From Prosopocoilus inquinatus (Eukaryota > Arthropoda > Insecta > Coleoptera > Lucanidae): a stretch of DNA of 64,000 bases. Where the stretch lies: NCBI GenBank assembly GCA_036172665.1, contig CM069871.1, positions 6,386,001 to 6,450,000 on the forward strand. Reading direction: 5' to 3'. The notes under the pieces were generated by a model. The model did no database searches and was not told the DNA's origin. It saw nothing but the letters and a program-made list of their open reading frames with translations. A program made the translations under genes and the position numbers. The stretch's first letter is position 1. Each line of letters starts with the position of its first letter. Positions 1 to 10,523 of the stretch are shown here, in pieces.

Positions 1-299
1 CAAAGTTCACACAACAACTACTTGGTTGCGTGCACACAGCGCCACCTGCTAAAGTGATTGAAGGCAGTTAGCTCGCAACGATACTCGAACGTGAAATCCG
101 TTGAGCGAATTTTACAGTACTTCTTGTACATTGCAGCGTTTGAAAAGTCGATACATACAAGGAATCTGTAGACGTTCTGGAAACTAATCACAACAGAGAA
201 CGTGAAACGCAAATTGGAACTAATCAATACAACGAAAATCATCTCAAACACATAATTTCTAACATTGTGTATGACAGACGCCGGTTCAACACCTGGACG
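1..299. other. Unassigned AT-rich DNA
   Basis: I see no supported gene or repeat here. A minus-strand open frame crosses most of it (107 codons) but has no recognisable motif and overlaps the SINE-like unit that follows, so I treat it as chance. Confidence 0.4.
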
Positions 300-560
300 A
301 TCCAAGTAATAAGTGGACTGGCCATGCAATCGCAAGGTCATGGATTCGAACCGCGTTCGAGATATTTCTCGGAAGTGGTCGGTATTAGCTTCAGGTGTCC
401 TTCAGTTTAGGGGATACAATTCGACACTGCTTTCCCTTCAACGGCAAAGTCTCAAAGTCATTGAATTCTTCACACATACAAAAATACACTTCCGGTCCTG
501 AGATCTCGACAAGTCGATGACTTAAAATCCGGTTGGGCATCCACCTCAAAAAAAAAAAAA
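300..560 (+). mobile_element. tRNA-derived SINE-like element
   Basis: A tRNA-like head is followed by an unrelated body and a 3' A tail. The internal B box GGATTCGAACC (342-352) matches the RNA polymerase III consensus and lies in a tRNA-like context (CAATCGCAAGGTCAT just upstream). A weak A box candidate is TAATAAGTGG near 307-316. A run of 13 A residues follows at about 547-559. The head, body and A-tail order is the standard layout of a tRNA-derived SINE moved by a LINE partner. I saw no second copy in this window and no clear target duplication, so family membership is open. Confidence 0.55.
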
Positions 561-814
561 AGAAATGAAATAAGAAACGTGACTTACAGTTACCTCTACT
601 GAGCTATAGTATTGGTGGTGATTAACAGAAAGAAGAAGGACACAGTTCTCAATGAAGAGTTCAGCAGTAACACTCATAAAGAGATTAATAGAAACAAAAA
701 AAGAAGAAGTCCAGACAAAGAACGAGACGTCAAAGTGCTGAATCCATTGTAACAAAAAGAAAAAGTAAGCCTTAATGTTGTTGTAAAGGCAAAATAAAGC
801 ATCAAAACATATTA

Positions 815-942
815 GGGCCATTTGCACTACTTTCAGTTAAAATGTAAGGTCCACTTAACTCCATAGAAACGTTTGTTACAATAATTATTTCTATGGAGTT
901 AAGTGGAGCTTAAATTTTAACTGAAAGTGGTGCAAATGGCCC
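815..942. mobile_element. Harbinger/Tourist-like MITE, near-palindromic, 128 bp
   Basis: The element is almost entirely a hairpin. The outer arms begin GGGCCATTTGCAC and pair with GTGCAAATGGCCC at the other end, and the inner arms pair CACTTAACTCCATAGAAA with TTTCTATGGAGTTAAGTG. It is flanked on both sides by TTA (812-814 and 943-945). A 3-bp TTA/TAA duplication with GGGC-type ends is characteristic of PIF/Harbinger-derived MITEs. It has no coding capacity. Confidence 0.8.
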
Positions 943-1051
943 TTAGACATCCAAATTCTATTTTATGAGAATCATTCCACCAAGAATCTTTACACCAACA
1001 ATTCAGAGCTTCATGGTATAAGGAACAGAAAATTGGAAACTAATCATTGAA

Positions 1052-1285
1052 GACCATAACTTCAAAAGGGTCTAAGTACCAAGAAATAAAAAATTGATAT
1101 TTTCATAGCAAATGGGTCTATGGGCAAAGCCCAACGTCATGCAAAATGGTCTATGTACCTGTGGCTAAATAAAACTTGTAATAAATGAATCACAGCTGGC
1201 GATATCTGTATGTGCGTTTAAGATCAGTTTTCTTAATAACTTCTAAACATCTTTTTGGCATTTAGACCCTTTTGAAGTTATGGTC
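1052..1285. mobile_element. MITE with perfect 24-bp terminal inverted repeats
   Basis: The left end 1052-1075 (starting GACCATAACTTCAAAAGG) is the exact reverse complement of the right end 1262-1285. The 234-bp interior is AT-rich and non-coding. No convincing target duplication is visible, so the superfamily is unassigned. Confidence 0.7.
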
Positions 1286-3750
1286 AAGTTATCATCTGGA
1301 CGTGAATGAAGACGTATATAATTTCCTAGCAGAAGATAAAATCAAATGGCTTTAAAAGAACGAGCCTTAACCGATGGATTCTTGCGGAACTAAATCCGTT
1401 GGAAGTGGAAACAAACAAGAACGAGTTGAAAAAAATTGTTTAGAATAGACAGACAGCGAGAGAAATTACATAAAAAAATTTTGGTATGACTTCTCTTCTA
1501 ACAAACGGTAAGAAAAAAGTTATTTGCTACTGGAGATGGAATACTGGAGGTAGATTAGCTGGAAAGGACTAGGGAAAAAGGATATAATTCTTTAACAAAA
1601 AGATAAGAACGATTGAAGGTGGTTACTTTAAAAGGATGCAACTTCATCCATGGATTGCCTGGTTTATGAAGGGTGATAGATCGCTGGGGGAAATTTAATC
1701 GATTGGAAATGGAGACTGGAACAACAAAAATGAAAGTGAGTGAGAAAGTTGAGTAAAATAGAGAAGGTAGCAATCCCAAGAACACGAACAAAAATTCTGA
1801 AACGAATTCATAACCATTATTTATTTCTCTCTTTATTGGTGCTTAAATGAAATGGATTTTTACGCTAATTTTATCAGATCCCTCGGTGGATGGTAAACGG
1901 AGTTTTTCCCCTTCGTTTTAATAAATAATTTAATTAAATTTAACATCTCGCATTTTTATTCATGGGTAATTAGTTCATCAATTCTCTCGATTTTATAAGT
2001 CGTCACACCAAAATCAGAATCCAGTTACTGCAACGACGTAGTGGCCAGGGATTATTAGACGATCACGACAATAATATTGTATAAGTTTATGATTGGGGTT
2101 CTCTGGAAGATTGCAGATTCGAGTAGCAGGTAAAGTAATTTGTAGGTTATTAGAGCATCCCCTCAACGCCAGGCAATAATCCCTAGGTAGAATAGACCTA
2201 GACTTGAAGTAATAAAACTTTTGTGACCTTTTTGAAGACCCGCAGGCCCATGGTTAAATGCATTGATTTCTTTCCAAATTCAGAAGCTAAATTTTCGAGA
2301 ATTTTCGACTTTTCACTATCGCTTGATAAAGCCGAACCCACACCATCGAGTAAGACTAAAGTGGGTTAGGTTAACCGTTCGGCCACTTGACCTGCTTAAA
2401 AATGGTTGGGAATCTCTGACTTGAACCACGTTATTTATTACAAGAAGCAAATGTAGGTTGTCCTGCCGTTAAATTTTCATTAGTCATGACCCTCAAAATA
2501 TGGCAATTGGCCTCCCTGCGAGTTTTATTTTGTTTTTCTTTGGTATTCACCGTGTGAGCGGAACTCCCATATAATTTCAGTGTTTATTTATTTCACTTAA
2601 GTATACTTATGCTGAAGTTTTAGTGCGTTGTCAAAACGAGCAGCATTCATTTATATTCACTTCCGTCGAGAAAGCATCGTTTTGATTGCGGTAAGCGTTC
2701 CTAATCTATTAATCAAAGTAAATTTATGACGAGTGTTATTGCATTTATGAGGTATGAAAATATTCAAGCATTCCAAATCCGTCCCGTTTTCATCAGGCTC
2801 CTGCCGCTGCAGCAACTTATGAAGATAATTAATCGGTATCGTTAAAGCTGCTACGCTTTTTAGCCTCAGCTTCTTCAATAACAGAGAAATTGTTCTGCGA
2901 AGTTGCTAAAAACCGTGAGGTTTTTAGTTATGTCTTAGTAATCGCAAAACTCGTTTTGTTAGTCCACTTCGGTGTATATAATGTTGCTCAATAACCGTTT
3001 AATTGGATTACTCTTTTTAATTGCAAAAAGCCGCCTGCGTTGTTTACTTCTTGGTAAACAAAAAGGTAGCTTTAAAGTGTGGCTCCTTAAAAAAGTTAGC
3101 GCGCTTGTTGCAGCTTTTTTTTCTCTCGCTTTCTTCCAAGGCGTACAGAATTCCTGAGGTGGTAGTTCCAAGGAATTGCATTTATTATTTTTTTTTTTTA
3201 ATTCAGTTCTGCTTTAATATTTTGCCTCAGTCTCAAGTGCAAGTACTAATCGATCCTCTACTTACTTAAAATATTTATAAACCCAACTGCTTGAATTTTT
3301 TTTATTTTCCTCAGCTCGATGGGTCTTTAATTTATAAAATAATACCACTTGATTAGTCGAGTTTTTTTTTTTTTGTTTTGGGGGCCGATTTCTAAAGGTA
3401 TTTTAATTAGCTATAAAGTAGTATGACGCACTGAATAAAGACCGGATTTTCTAGGTTCCTTTGCGCTAATTATAAATTTAATCAATCTCGAACGACGCCG
3501 CAAAGAAATTTCAGACAAAAACTAGGCAGGGAGAGACAACTTTGCTTGAACTTGTTGTAATTAATATTTGGTGTGGTGTTTGCGGCTGACTTTTACTTTT
3601 CATTCAGGAATAAAATTCCCTGCAATTTTAGCCCAAGTTTCTTCTTCTTGTGATCTTATCTATACGATATCCAAAGGCATCATTGAAAACTAATACACTG
3701 CCGCTACTGAAGAAGTAAAACACCCGTTTCAGAATGAATGGAAGAGTCTA
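1286..3750. other. Featureless intergenic DNA
   Basis: About 2.5 kb without a supported gene. Open frames on either strand stay at or below 82 codons and look like composition artefacts. A GGGGCCGATTTC string near 3381 resembles the end of the MITE family seen at 6.7 and 29 kb but has no partner end. Several poly-T runs are present. Confidence 0.4.
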
Positions 3751-3757
3751 CTTCTCC

Positions 3758-3790
<33 letters not shown>

Positions 3791-3797
3791 TCTCTCC
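3751..3797. repeat. CT/GA microsatellite
   Basis: An imperfect (TC)n tract, interrupted by TTT steps. The overlapping 60-codon frame that reads as alternating Ser/Leu/Phe is a consequence of it. Confidence 0.9.
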
Positions 3798-5042
3798 TAA
3801 TAGGCAAGCAAGGCAATCTTTGTATGGAAATAAATGACGGGTTTTATTTTACACGATCGTCTTCAAATTACAACACGCTCTTAGGCTATTTTCGTATACC
3901 CGACGAGCAAATTTAATATTACGAATAACCAATGATGGTATTCAAACCCTCGCAGAATTACACACTGCGTCTTCCATCTTGTTCCGGATGAAGATATTAT
4001 CCTTATTCACTTGTCCAGTTTTTCACGTAATCACGTGTTTGCACCATCTCATGATATTCCATTAAAGCCAAACGAACAGATTCTATTTGATCGGCTCGGC
4101 GCGATGAAATAATAATTTTATTCTTGTTGTGTCATGTACCCTTGTTATGTACGGACTTAAATTCCGCGAACAATTCGCTCGTAGCGCACACGTGTGAAGA
4201 AAAGATTGTGCGATATTTTATTGCTCGCCTGGTATTCAACGAACCAAAGTCACTTTGAGCTAAACATTTGTCTAGTGGTAACGTGCTTGCATGTACATAT
4301 ACATACATTAGTTTATACAATAATGGTAGTCAAGTTATGTAGTCGTATATCCTAGGTAAGTTTTGCATACATGTGTATGTGCTAGACAGTTCGAAAGAAG
4401 ATGGAAAATCGTTATAATGCAGAAGCATAACGTGGCTGGTATGTTCGGATTTAGAAGCTTTCAATCATAAAAAAAATGTTTGGTTGCAAAGATTAGCAAG
4501 TTCTTGACATTTCATTTTCAGTTTCAGGGGCATATAACTTAACTAGACTCTAACGCTGACAATCTGCAAACAGGAGGAAGGAACGATATTAAGTTGGCAA
4601 CCTGAACTTGAGCTCAAGTTCCGTACTCACACACAAACACAAACGAACTCCTACCCCGTTAACTATGGGTCTGTGCGTTTGTTGCACTAGTGTACACTCA
4701 GACTATGTGTGTCTTGTTCTAACCTCATACATTAATACGAGATGAAAATATTTTGAGTGCAGACTAGTGCAATAAACGCGTGATAAACGAACAGACCTTA
4801 TATCTTCTACATAGTACTCTGATGCTCATTTTAATCGTGACGCCTTAAAAACTAGAGGTAGGCAACCCAATCTACATCTCTGTGTTAGTACATGCCACGC
4901 CAACTTAAAATGGGCAGCTTGTATATAGCTTACCATCCAGCTCTTTTTATATGTACGTTATATTAATAGCGCACTAATTTATATAATTTATTCAAATATG
5001 TTGGTTGTTTCTTTTGAGTTGTTTGCTCACAGAAAATGTCAA
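3798..5042. other. Intergenic DNA with a loose inverted repeat
   Basis: No gene is supported. Around 4666-4796 there is an imperfect inverted repeat (GGTCTGTGCGTTTGTTGCACTAGT against ACTAGTGCAATAAACG and GAACAGACC), possibly an old MITE. The rest is unassigned. Confidence 0.35.
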
Positions 5043-5056
5043 AGGTCTTGAAAATG
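5043..5056 (+). repeat. 14-bp target-site duplication, left
   Basis: AGGTCTTGAAAATG, repeated exactly at 5412-5425 on the other side of the foldback element. Confidence 0.7.
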
Positions 5057-5411
5057 GTTGAATTCTTAGCTTTCGGTGGGAATCGCGTGACTCGGATGTC
5101 TTCTACTTCCTCGGGGCTGCTGCTGCTACTGCTGGTGGTGGTCTTGCTGCTGCTTCTTGTAAGTCGATGAGTTCTGCTGGTGGTGCTGTTGCTGCTACTG
5201 GTAGTTTTGCTTCTGCATCTTCTAAGTCGATGAGTCTCATTCATTCACCTACAAGAAGCAGCAGCAAGACCACCACCAGCAGCAGCAGCAGCCCCGAGGA
5301 AGTTCTTCTGCAAAGAAGAACGAAACGTCGGCAGTAGAAGAAATCCGGAACATGCGGTTCCAACTCTAGAAGCCAAGAATTCAACCATGGACAAGGGCCG
5401 CGGAAGCCTTC
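5057..5411. mobile_element. Foldback element with decayed hammerhead half (Penelope/retrozyme-like)
   Basis: The 355-bp segment lies between perfect 14-bp direct repeats. Its two halves are inverted copies. The left half runs from TTGAATTCTTAGC through TTCTACTTCCTCGGGG into a GCT/GGT-rich arm (5109-5161). The right half mirrors it (arm 5250-5299, then TTCTTCTGC and GAACGAAACGTCGGC, then GCCAAGAATTCAACCATGG). The GAAACGTC core at about 5323-5330 is the 3' half of a type I hammerhead, but the CUGANGA half is degenerate (CTGCAAA) and the left arm has lost this part. The block from GAACGAAACGTCGG to the GAAGCCAAG/ATTCAA motif is shared with 16.73-16.83 kb, which supports a common family. Ends read CCGCGGCCCTTGTCCATGG on the minus strand. 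Confidence 0.65.
5109..5299. repeat. Trinucleotide-rich hairpin, arms of about 50 bp
   Basis: Arms 5109-5161 and 5250-5299 are reverse complements apart from a 3-bp indel, and consist largely of GCT and GGT triplets. The loop of about 88 bp carries two copies of TAAGTCGATGAGT (near 5161 and 5223). The serine-rich minus-strand frames over this stretch result from the triplets and are not called as genes. Confidence 0.85.
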
Positions 5412-5425
5412 AGGTCTTGAAAATG
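5412..5425 (+). repeat. 14-bp target-site duplication, right
   Basis: AGGTCTTGAAAATG, identical to 5043-5056. Confidence 0.7.
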
Positions 5426-5788
5426 TGAGGATTCCAGAGGAGAGGTAAACCCTGAAAATTGTGAAAACTGAAGGACTTGAAGAAATGAGTCGTATAATCG
5501 GACCAAATGGCATTGACCTAATCCATTTCCAAGTGGATGTTACTTTGCCAACCGACGACTATAAATGGTTTTACACTTCCTATGACCGAGGCGAAACGGA
5601 TTTAAAACGAAAAAAGAAACAAAAAAGTTCGTTCATGTTACCTATACATACAAAGAGTCTGTTGCGCCACGATAAGATCCCACGATACGTAAGGAAAAGA
5701 AGAATTTTCGAATTGCACGTGAAGCAATTGCTTTTCCTTTTTTCGGGTTTTAGAAATTAACGACCGTCGTATATTTTATCATAAATGT

Positions 5789-6055
5789 CATTTCTTTATT
5801 TATTTATTTATTTATTTCAAAAAGAGAAACACTTAAATATTGATTTTTGATTCGCAATTTCTCCTTCCAGTTTTTGGAAGGACCACCAAGAAATTATTAG
5901 GCCTAATCAGCCACACTAAACATTGTTTTCTACTTTATTACATTATGTTTTCTTTTATTGTGTTATTTTTTGTTTTATTACATTGTTTTTAATTTTATTA
6001 CATTACTTTTCTATTTTATTACATTATTTTTTTTAATTTTATTAATTTACTTACA
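5789..6055. repeat. TTTA microsatellite and degenerate TTTTATTACATTA repeats
   Basis: A (TTTA)n run sits at about 5794-5818. At about 5927-6055 the phrase TTTTATTACATT recurs five or more times with variation. Confidence 0.75.
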
Positions 6056-6071
6056 TAATAGGCAGTCTCAA

Positions 6072-6250
6072 CCCCAGTTTCACAAAAAATATTTAATCAC
6101 TGATTAATTTGATAGCGTGATTAAAGCCTGTGATTGGTTGGATGAAACAATATAATTGGTTGTTTCAAATCTATTGTAAACTTCGTCCAATGACACTCCT
6201 TAATCAGAGAATTAAATTAATCGCTGATTAACAAATCTTTTGTGAACCTA
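6072..6250. mobile_element. MITE family with TTTCACAAAA ends, copy 1
   Basis: The left end GTTTCACAAAAAATATTTAA pairs imperfectly with the right end (reverse complement GGTTCACAAAAGATTTGTTA), and the inner TIR contains TTAATCACTGATTAATTT. The interior matches a second copy at 39956-40135, including GATTGGTTGGATGAAACAAT and AATTGGTTGTTTCAAAT. Two copies in one window with the same internal sequence support a genuine family. Confidence 0.7.
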
Positions 6251-6473
6251 CCGTCATTCTTATACTTTATAAAAATGAGGAGAGAGAGCTTCACGTGCTT
6301 TCAAATGATAAAAACTTTCTATTCCCTTTAAATTTGGTGTTATCCAAAGGTTAAAAATAATCCGTCTTTTTGTTTATTTAATGCATCCGAATAATTTGGA
6401 CATCCGGTGCAATAAATTATGAGCCATTCGCCTGCTTGATGTGTATGATCTTAACTTGAGTAAGTCTTTGAAT

Positions 6474-6630
6474 AATTTCCCGAACATTTTCTTTCGTCAC
6501 ATCTTTTCCCCCTCTCGCAAGAAAGCCACTCCGCAGCAAGTTTGTTTATCTTTAAAAAATTTCCCGAACGTTTCCTTTCGTCACATCTTTCCCCCCTCTC
6601 GCAAAGCAGCCACTCTGCACCAAATTCGTC
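6474..6630 (+). repeat. Two-unit tandem repeat of about 85 bp, with a third copy at 7033-7085
   Basis: Each unit contains TTTCCCGAAC followed by TTTCGTCACATCTTT, CCCCTCTCGCAA and a CCACTC/TGCACC-like tail. The duplication makes an 81-codon frame look repetitive; I do not call it a gene. Confidence 0.75.
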
Positions 6631-6670
6631 TACTTTATGGTTCTATTCAGAAAACAAATTTCAGTAACTT

Positions 6671-6799
6671 TTGGCCGTTTACATAATCAGACTTTAAGGA
6701 AGCTTTAAATTAAAGTCACTTTAAGACTAGGGAAGCAAATGTATTTTTTTAGGTTAAAGCAACTTTATATTTAAAGTCCTATTACGAAATCGGCCCTAA
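6671..6799. mobile_element. MITE with GGCCGATTTCGTAAT-type ends
   Basis: The left end GGCCGTTTACATAATCAG and the reverse-complemented right end GGGCCGATTTCGTAATAG share most positions and then both read GACTTTAA. TAA lies directly after the right end. The ends resemble those of the larger MITE at 28926-29218. Confidence 0.55.
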
Positions 6800-7079
6800 G
6801 ACTCTTTAATACTTAAATATTTAAAATAAAAGAATCGTCTAGAATCGCATTTTCGCAATGTTGCTTCGAATTTTCAGGTTTAAAGTATTAAGCAGTTAAA
6901 GTTACTTAAATTTGCTTCCTGATTAGCACCGTTAACTCCTATTCATTTTTTTAAATTAAATTCTTAAATTTTTAAATCATTAAATTCAAATATTTATGAA
7001 TAGCACCTTTAACCTGATGAATTCTTAAAAAAAATTCCTGAATAATTTCTTTCGTCACATCTTTCCTCCCTCTCGCAAA

Positions 7080-7345
7080 ATGGACATTATAACGAACATT
7101 TTTTTTTAATTACGCTTTTGAAACATGACAGACTTGTGGAAAACAAAAGAAAATAGTGGACATCAAAGGAATAAAAAAAATTGTTAGAAATTTTGTGAAA
7201 AGTCTTTTCGTGGAAAAACGAAAGAAAGTTGTAGGCATTAAATTATTTTACGATTTTCGTTATTTCGACATCATAGAGCGTAATTTTGGATCGAATAAGG
7301 AAAGGAATGCAAGTTGGTCTCTGGAAAAGCAAGAACTCCAGGTCT
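7080..7345 (-). pseudogene. Second decayed cytochrome P450 fragment
   Basis: Reading the minus strand from about 7345 down, a conceptual frame gives TWSSCFSRDQLAFLSLFDPK then LRSMM. This is comparable to the W-R-x-M-R...L-S-P-A-F...K-L-R-S-M segment of CYP9/CYP6 proteins (helix C region). Further down, KRLFTKFLT resembles the K-D-x-F-T-K-F-T-N block. Stops and frameshifts interrupt it. Its 5' flank (7300-7420) is homologous to the 5' flank of the better copy (7950-8070), so the two appear to be tandem duplicates. The call rests on short motif matches and could be wrong in detail. Confidence 0.4.
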
Positions 7346-7435
7346 TCAAGTTGCCTTTAATTTTGTTTCCCTATCGAAAACATCAAATTTTTCCTCCCTG
7401 GAAAATGGTAATCGAATAAAAATAAAGAATGCAGA

Positions 7436-7990
7436 TTGATCTTTAAAGTGTCTCCAGCTTTACCATCATCTTGCTTGACTCTGCCCTTTCTAGCTTCCAT
7501 CAACAGCTGGAGCATATCCTGTCTTACGATGCCCTTTTCTTTTCGCAACTCCATCGTTTCTTTGACGACGCGAATAAAAAAGTCGTTCACCCTTTTCGGA
7601 AACAACGTCAACGAGGAATTTTAACTTGATTACCACTTAAGAAGGCGTACGTTAATTGACTCATCATAGCTGGCATAATCGGAATAGTGCAGCGAAAGCC
7701 AAAAATCGCAATGTCTGGGAGAATCTTGGAACAAAAGCTCGTCAGAAATTCGTGGCGTCTCTTTCCTTAATGTAAAATTCATTGCTGGGGTCTTCCAACG
7801 AATCACACTTAATGCCAAAAGAGGCAGGTCGCTGTGACGTCATTGGTATACTTTGTGAAAGTATCTTTAAGCTCAAGCTCGATGACGTCGTCGTGCTTGT
7901 CCAAGGAATACTGGCTATATTGCTTTGCGCACTCGGAAATCAATGTGAAGATTCAAGAATGTCAGAATGTAGATATTTCGGAACTCCAAG
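7436..7990 (-). pseudogene. Cytochrome P450 pseudogene fragment, CYP9-like
   Basis: Cytochrome P450s are ER-anchored haem monooxygenases; clan 3 members (CYP6, CYP9) in insects often oxidise xenobiotics. Read on the minus strand from about 7940, the frames give ISECAKQYSQY, ELKDTFTKYTNDVTATC, a frameshift, SFGIKCDSLEDPSNEFY, DATNF, a stop, RFLAFAALFRLCQL, two stops, then LFPKRVNDFFIRVVKETM and GIVRQDMLQLLMEARKG (near 7500-7611). These correspond in order to helix C-G of CYP9-type proteins, roughly residues 130-290 of about 500. The haem-binding cysteine region, I helix and N-terminal anchor are absent. At least one frameshift and three stops make it non-functional. The family call is confident; the subfamily is not. 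Confidence 0.8.
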
Positions 7991-8149
7991 TCTTAAAGTT
8001 AGTTGCCTCTTAATTTTTTTTCTTCCTATGGAAAGACATTTTTTTCTCGGGGAAAATGATAAGCTTCACAAAATGAAAACATTTCGTTAAATTCATGCTG
8101 TCATTGTAGATATGGGCGTTGCCCTTTCATCAACATTGGTTACTGTTTC

Positions 8150-8900
8150 TCGTCAAATCAAGTAAAAATTCTCTAATTGGTTATTTTCTACTTTTCTACC
8201 ACTTAAAGTACCTGGCATAATCGGGGCCATGCTTATGTAAGTACAACGTCCACTCTTCGTATCAAGCAGAAATTCACTTGAGTGGATGTTTTGTATTTCG
8301 AAAAAAAAAAGCGGGCGGTGCTCTGTTTCGTCGTCACCCTCAATGGCTGTTTTCAAACTGATGGAACTGTAAGTGGGCGGTCCTTGACCAATTGGAAGTA
8401 ACATTTCTCCTGCTTTTCTCTAGCAAAGTCCGCAAAGTCTAGCAAGTCCATACCGCCTTTACACTTGACGGTTTGTTTACGTTCTTGGTTTTATTGCAAC
8501 ATTTTTTTTTTACGACCAAGAGATTAGCTTGCGTTTACATTTGACCTTTAATACCATTCGTCCTCCCTACCTCCTCTTTTATTCCGTTGGCTGCTCTTGA
8601 TGCTGTCACGATGATTTCGATTGACGTCAACCCTAACTCCAACTTCAAAAGGGGATACGGCAAGTTTTGTCTTTATTAGTTTGCGACGTAGAAGGAGCAC
8701 GCAGACTCGTCTTATGATATCCCCAGCGCACATTGGTGGCCCCACGGTTGTCCATAACCCATGGTGAACAAGGCAAGGCTGTTTTGGTTCCGGCAGGACC
8801 TTGGGGAGGTTCCTGCCAGAATTATACGACTATGGTCGGAGATAACTTGGTGCCCTGGCGGAACAAAAACTCGTCAGAGTTTGTTTCAGCCTCGTCCTTC
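8150..8900 (-). pseudogene. Possible further P450 debris
   Basis: At 8195-8245 (minus) CCGATTATGCCAGGTACTTT, followed by AAGTGGTA, matches 7640-7690 inside the P450 pseudogene. Near 8865-8885 (minus) CTCTGACGAGTTTTTGTTCC resembles the P450 segment at about 7735-7755. The rest shows no recognisable P450 motif. I read this as fragments of older tandem copies. The minus-strand frames of 83 and 65 codons here do not match anything I know. Confidence 0.3.
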
Positions 8901-9141
8901 GAGTTCAGGATAGGTATGTTTGCAAATGTTTTCTCTTTTCGTGCAAGTGACTGTCGTCAAGCGTCTCTTCCCTTACAAGCTTTCACTTCCGGATTTTGAC
9001 TATTTTTTTATATATCGTGCAACTGACGACTTCCGGTTTGTTTTGATGAAAGTGCGACGCCTTTTCGACGTACTGCGAGCATTTGGGACGACTGGTCTTT
9101 CTTTTTTAACTTTCTGCGATATTCAGTACATTTTAAGCTAA

Positions 9142-9619
9142 CTAAGTTTTCGTTGCATAAGTTCGTGTTTTGTTTTGTATTTTCAAATGAGCCATATTGC
9201 CACCTGATTTCTGTATTGTAATTGTCTTTGTAATTAGGTGTAAGTATACAAAAAAAATCCGGATTCTTACAGCTGTAAGAGATGGCCCCTAGAATTGCTC
9301 CGACGAAGTCACAGAAAATAAAATTTCGATGACTATTAATTATTATAAATAAATTATATTATAGATTTTATTTTATTTTTTCTCTGCAGTATTGCTATCC
9401 TAAGCTGATCTTCTAACTTCGTTCCAATGAGTTTCCACGGCGTAAATTTCCACGGCATCTCAAAGTTCCCCTCCGAATTTTTTGATAATTGTCCCATTCT
9501 GCTCTAAAGTACCTTACCGATCATTTCGACACCCTGTATATAGTTTTCTAGTTTTTCTCTCTATTTTTATAGCTCTATTTCAATTTTGCTATGACAAAAT
9601 TAAACTGAAAATCTAAAGT
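9142..9619. other. Intergenic DNA with an ACACCCTGTATA motif
   Basis: No gene is seen. The string GACACCCTGTATA at 9529-9540 is one of several scattered copies of a common insect repeat end (others near 13.39, 23.02, 59.30, 60.74, 60.85 and 61.03 kb). Confidence 0.4.
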
Positions 9620-10070
9620 CAACATGTGTCAGAGTTATTTAAAGCCCCCCCATCTGATACACATGGAAATTAAATTGCAAAATTGAAATTCCAGGCGTGA
9701 CGGGGGTTATTCAAAGCGCCATCTGTTGACCAAGCAGGAAAAATAATTTTAATCGAATTTCCTGTAACGATATTTGATTTTTTAATGCCGAGGTTCTCAA
9801 CAGAATCCCATTTTCTAACTTCGCAATGGCTTTAATTTCAAAATCTAAAATAGAAATACGACGAGATTTATTTATGGCGCCATCTATCGGCCAATAGTGA
9901 AAGCTGTTTTACTCTAATTTCAAATAACAGGATGTCATATTTATTTCATACTACGTTTAGATGGGTTTGTAAAGAAATTAGAAAATAAAAATCAAGGAGT
10001 AAGAACAATTACTCATGCGTCATCTCTTGACCGAACAGGAAAGCAATTTTAATCGAGTTTCAAATATACA
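9620..10070 (-). repeat. Degenerate tandem array with GCGCCATCT motif
   Basis: About three diverged units with a period of roughly 150-170 bp. Key strings are GCGCCATCTGTTGACC (9717), GGCGCCATCTATCGGCC (9876) and GCGTCATCTCTTGACC (10018), each followed by a variable gap and TTTTAATCGA/TCTAATTTCAAAT. The reverse complement, AACAGATGGCGC, is the hallmark of the larger array at 61.8-63.25 kb, so the two belong to one family. Confidence 0.7.
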
Positions 10071-10306
10071 TATACATAATATTGCGTGACTGACTTCTCG
10101 TCAAAAAAAGTTGAGTATTTTTTTATAACTAATTATATCAACGAAAAAAAAATTTTAAGGGCGCATCTAATTAAGTATATACACCTAATTAATATAGACT
10201 CAAAGTCAACGACCCCCCTAAGAAACTCCTCCCCGCCGCTACATGCTCAAGGAGAGACCCCCGACCGATCGCTACGTGTACATCGACCATTTTTTTACAA
10301 AGTATC

Positions 10307-10365
10307 AAAAATTGAATAAAAAACAGATATTATTTAAAAATTGAATAAAAAACAGATATTATTTA
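10307..10365 (+). repeat. Perfect two-unit tandem repeat, 29 bp
   Basis: The phrase ATTGAATAAAAAACAGATAT, followed by TATTTA, occurs twice in immediate succession. Confidence 0.9.
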
Positions 10366-10503
10366 ACACTATAGACTCATAGTCAACGTCCCCTAGAGGT
10401 TATCGGACCCCTTCAGGTCTACCATCCTTTTTTTTAAATTTACAACACTTCTTCAAGGCTTGACGCTGGGAACCCCTGACACCTAAAAACGATTCTGAAA
10501 CCA

Positions 10504-10523
10504 GTGAATGAATGAATGAATGA
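10504..10523. repeat. GAAT microsatellite
   Basis: A short run of GAAT repeats. Confidence 0.85.

Noticed and set aside
4963..5244. Serine-rich minus-strand frame
   Set aside because: The serine runs come from GCT/AGC triplets of a hairpin; no domain present.
5461..5760. 99-codon plus-strand frame just after the 5-kb foldback element
   Set aside because: No recognisable domain, no homologous frame elsewhere in the window, and composition like its surroundings.
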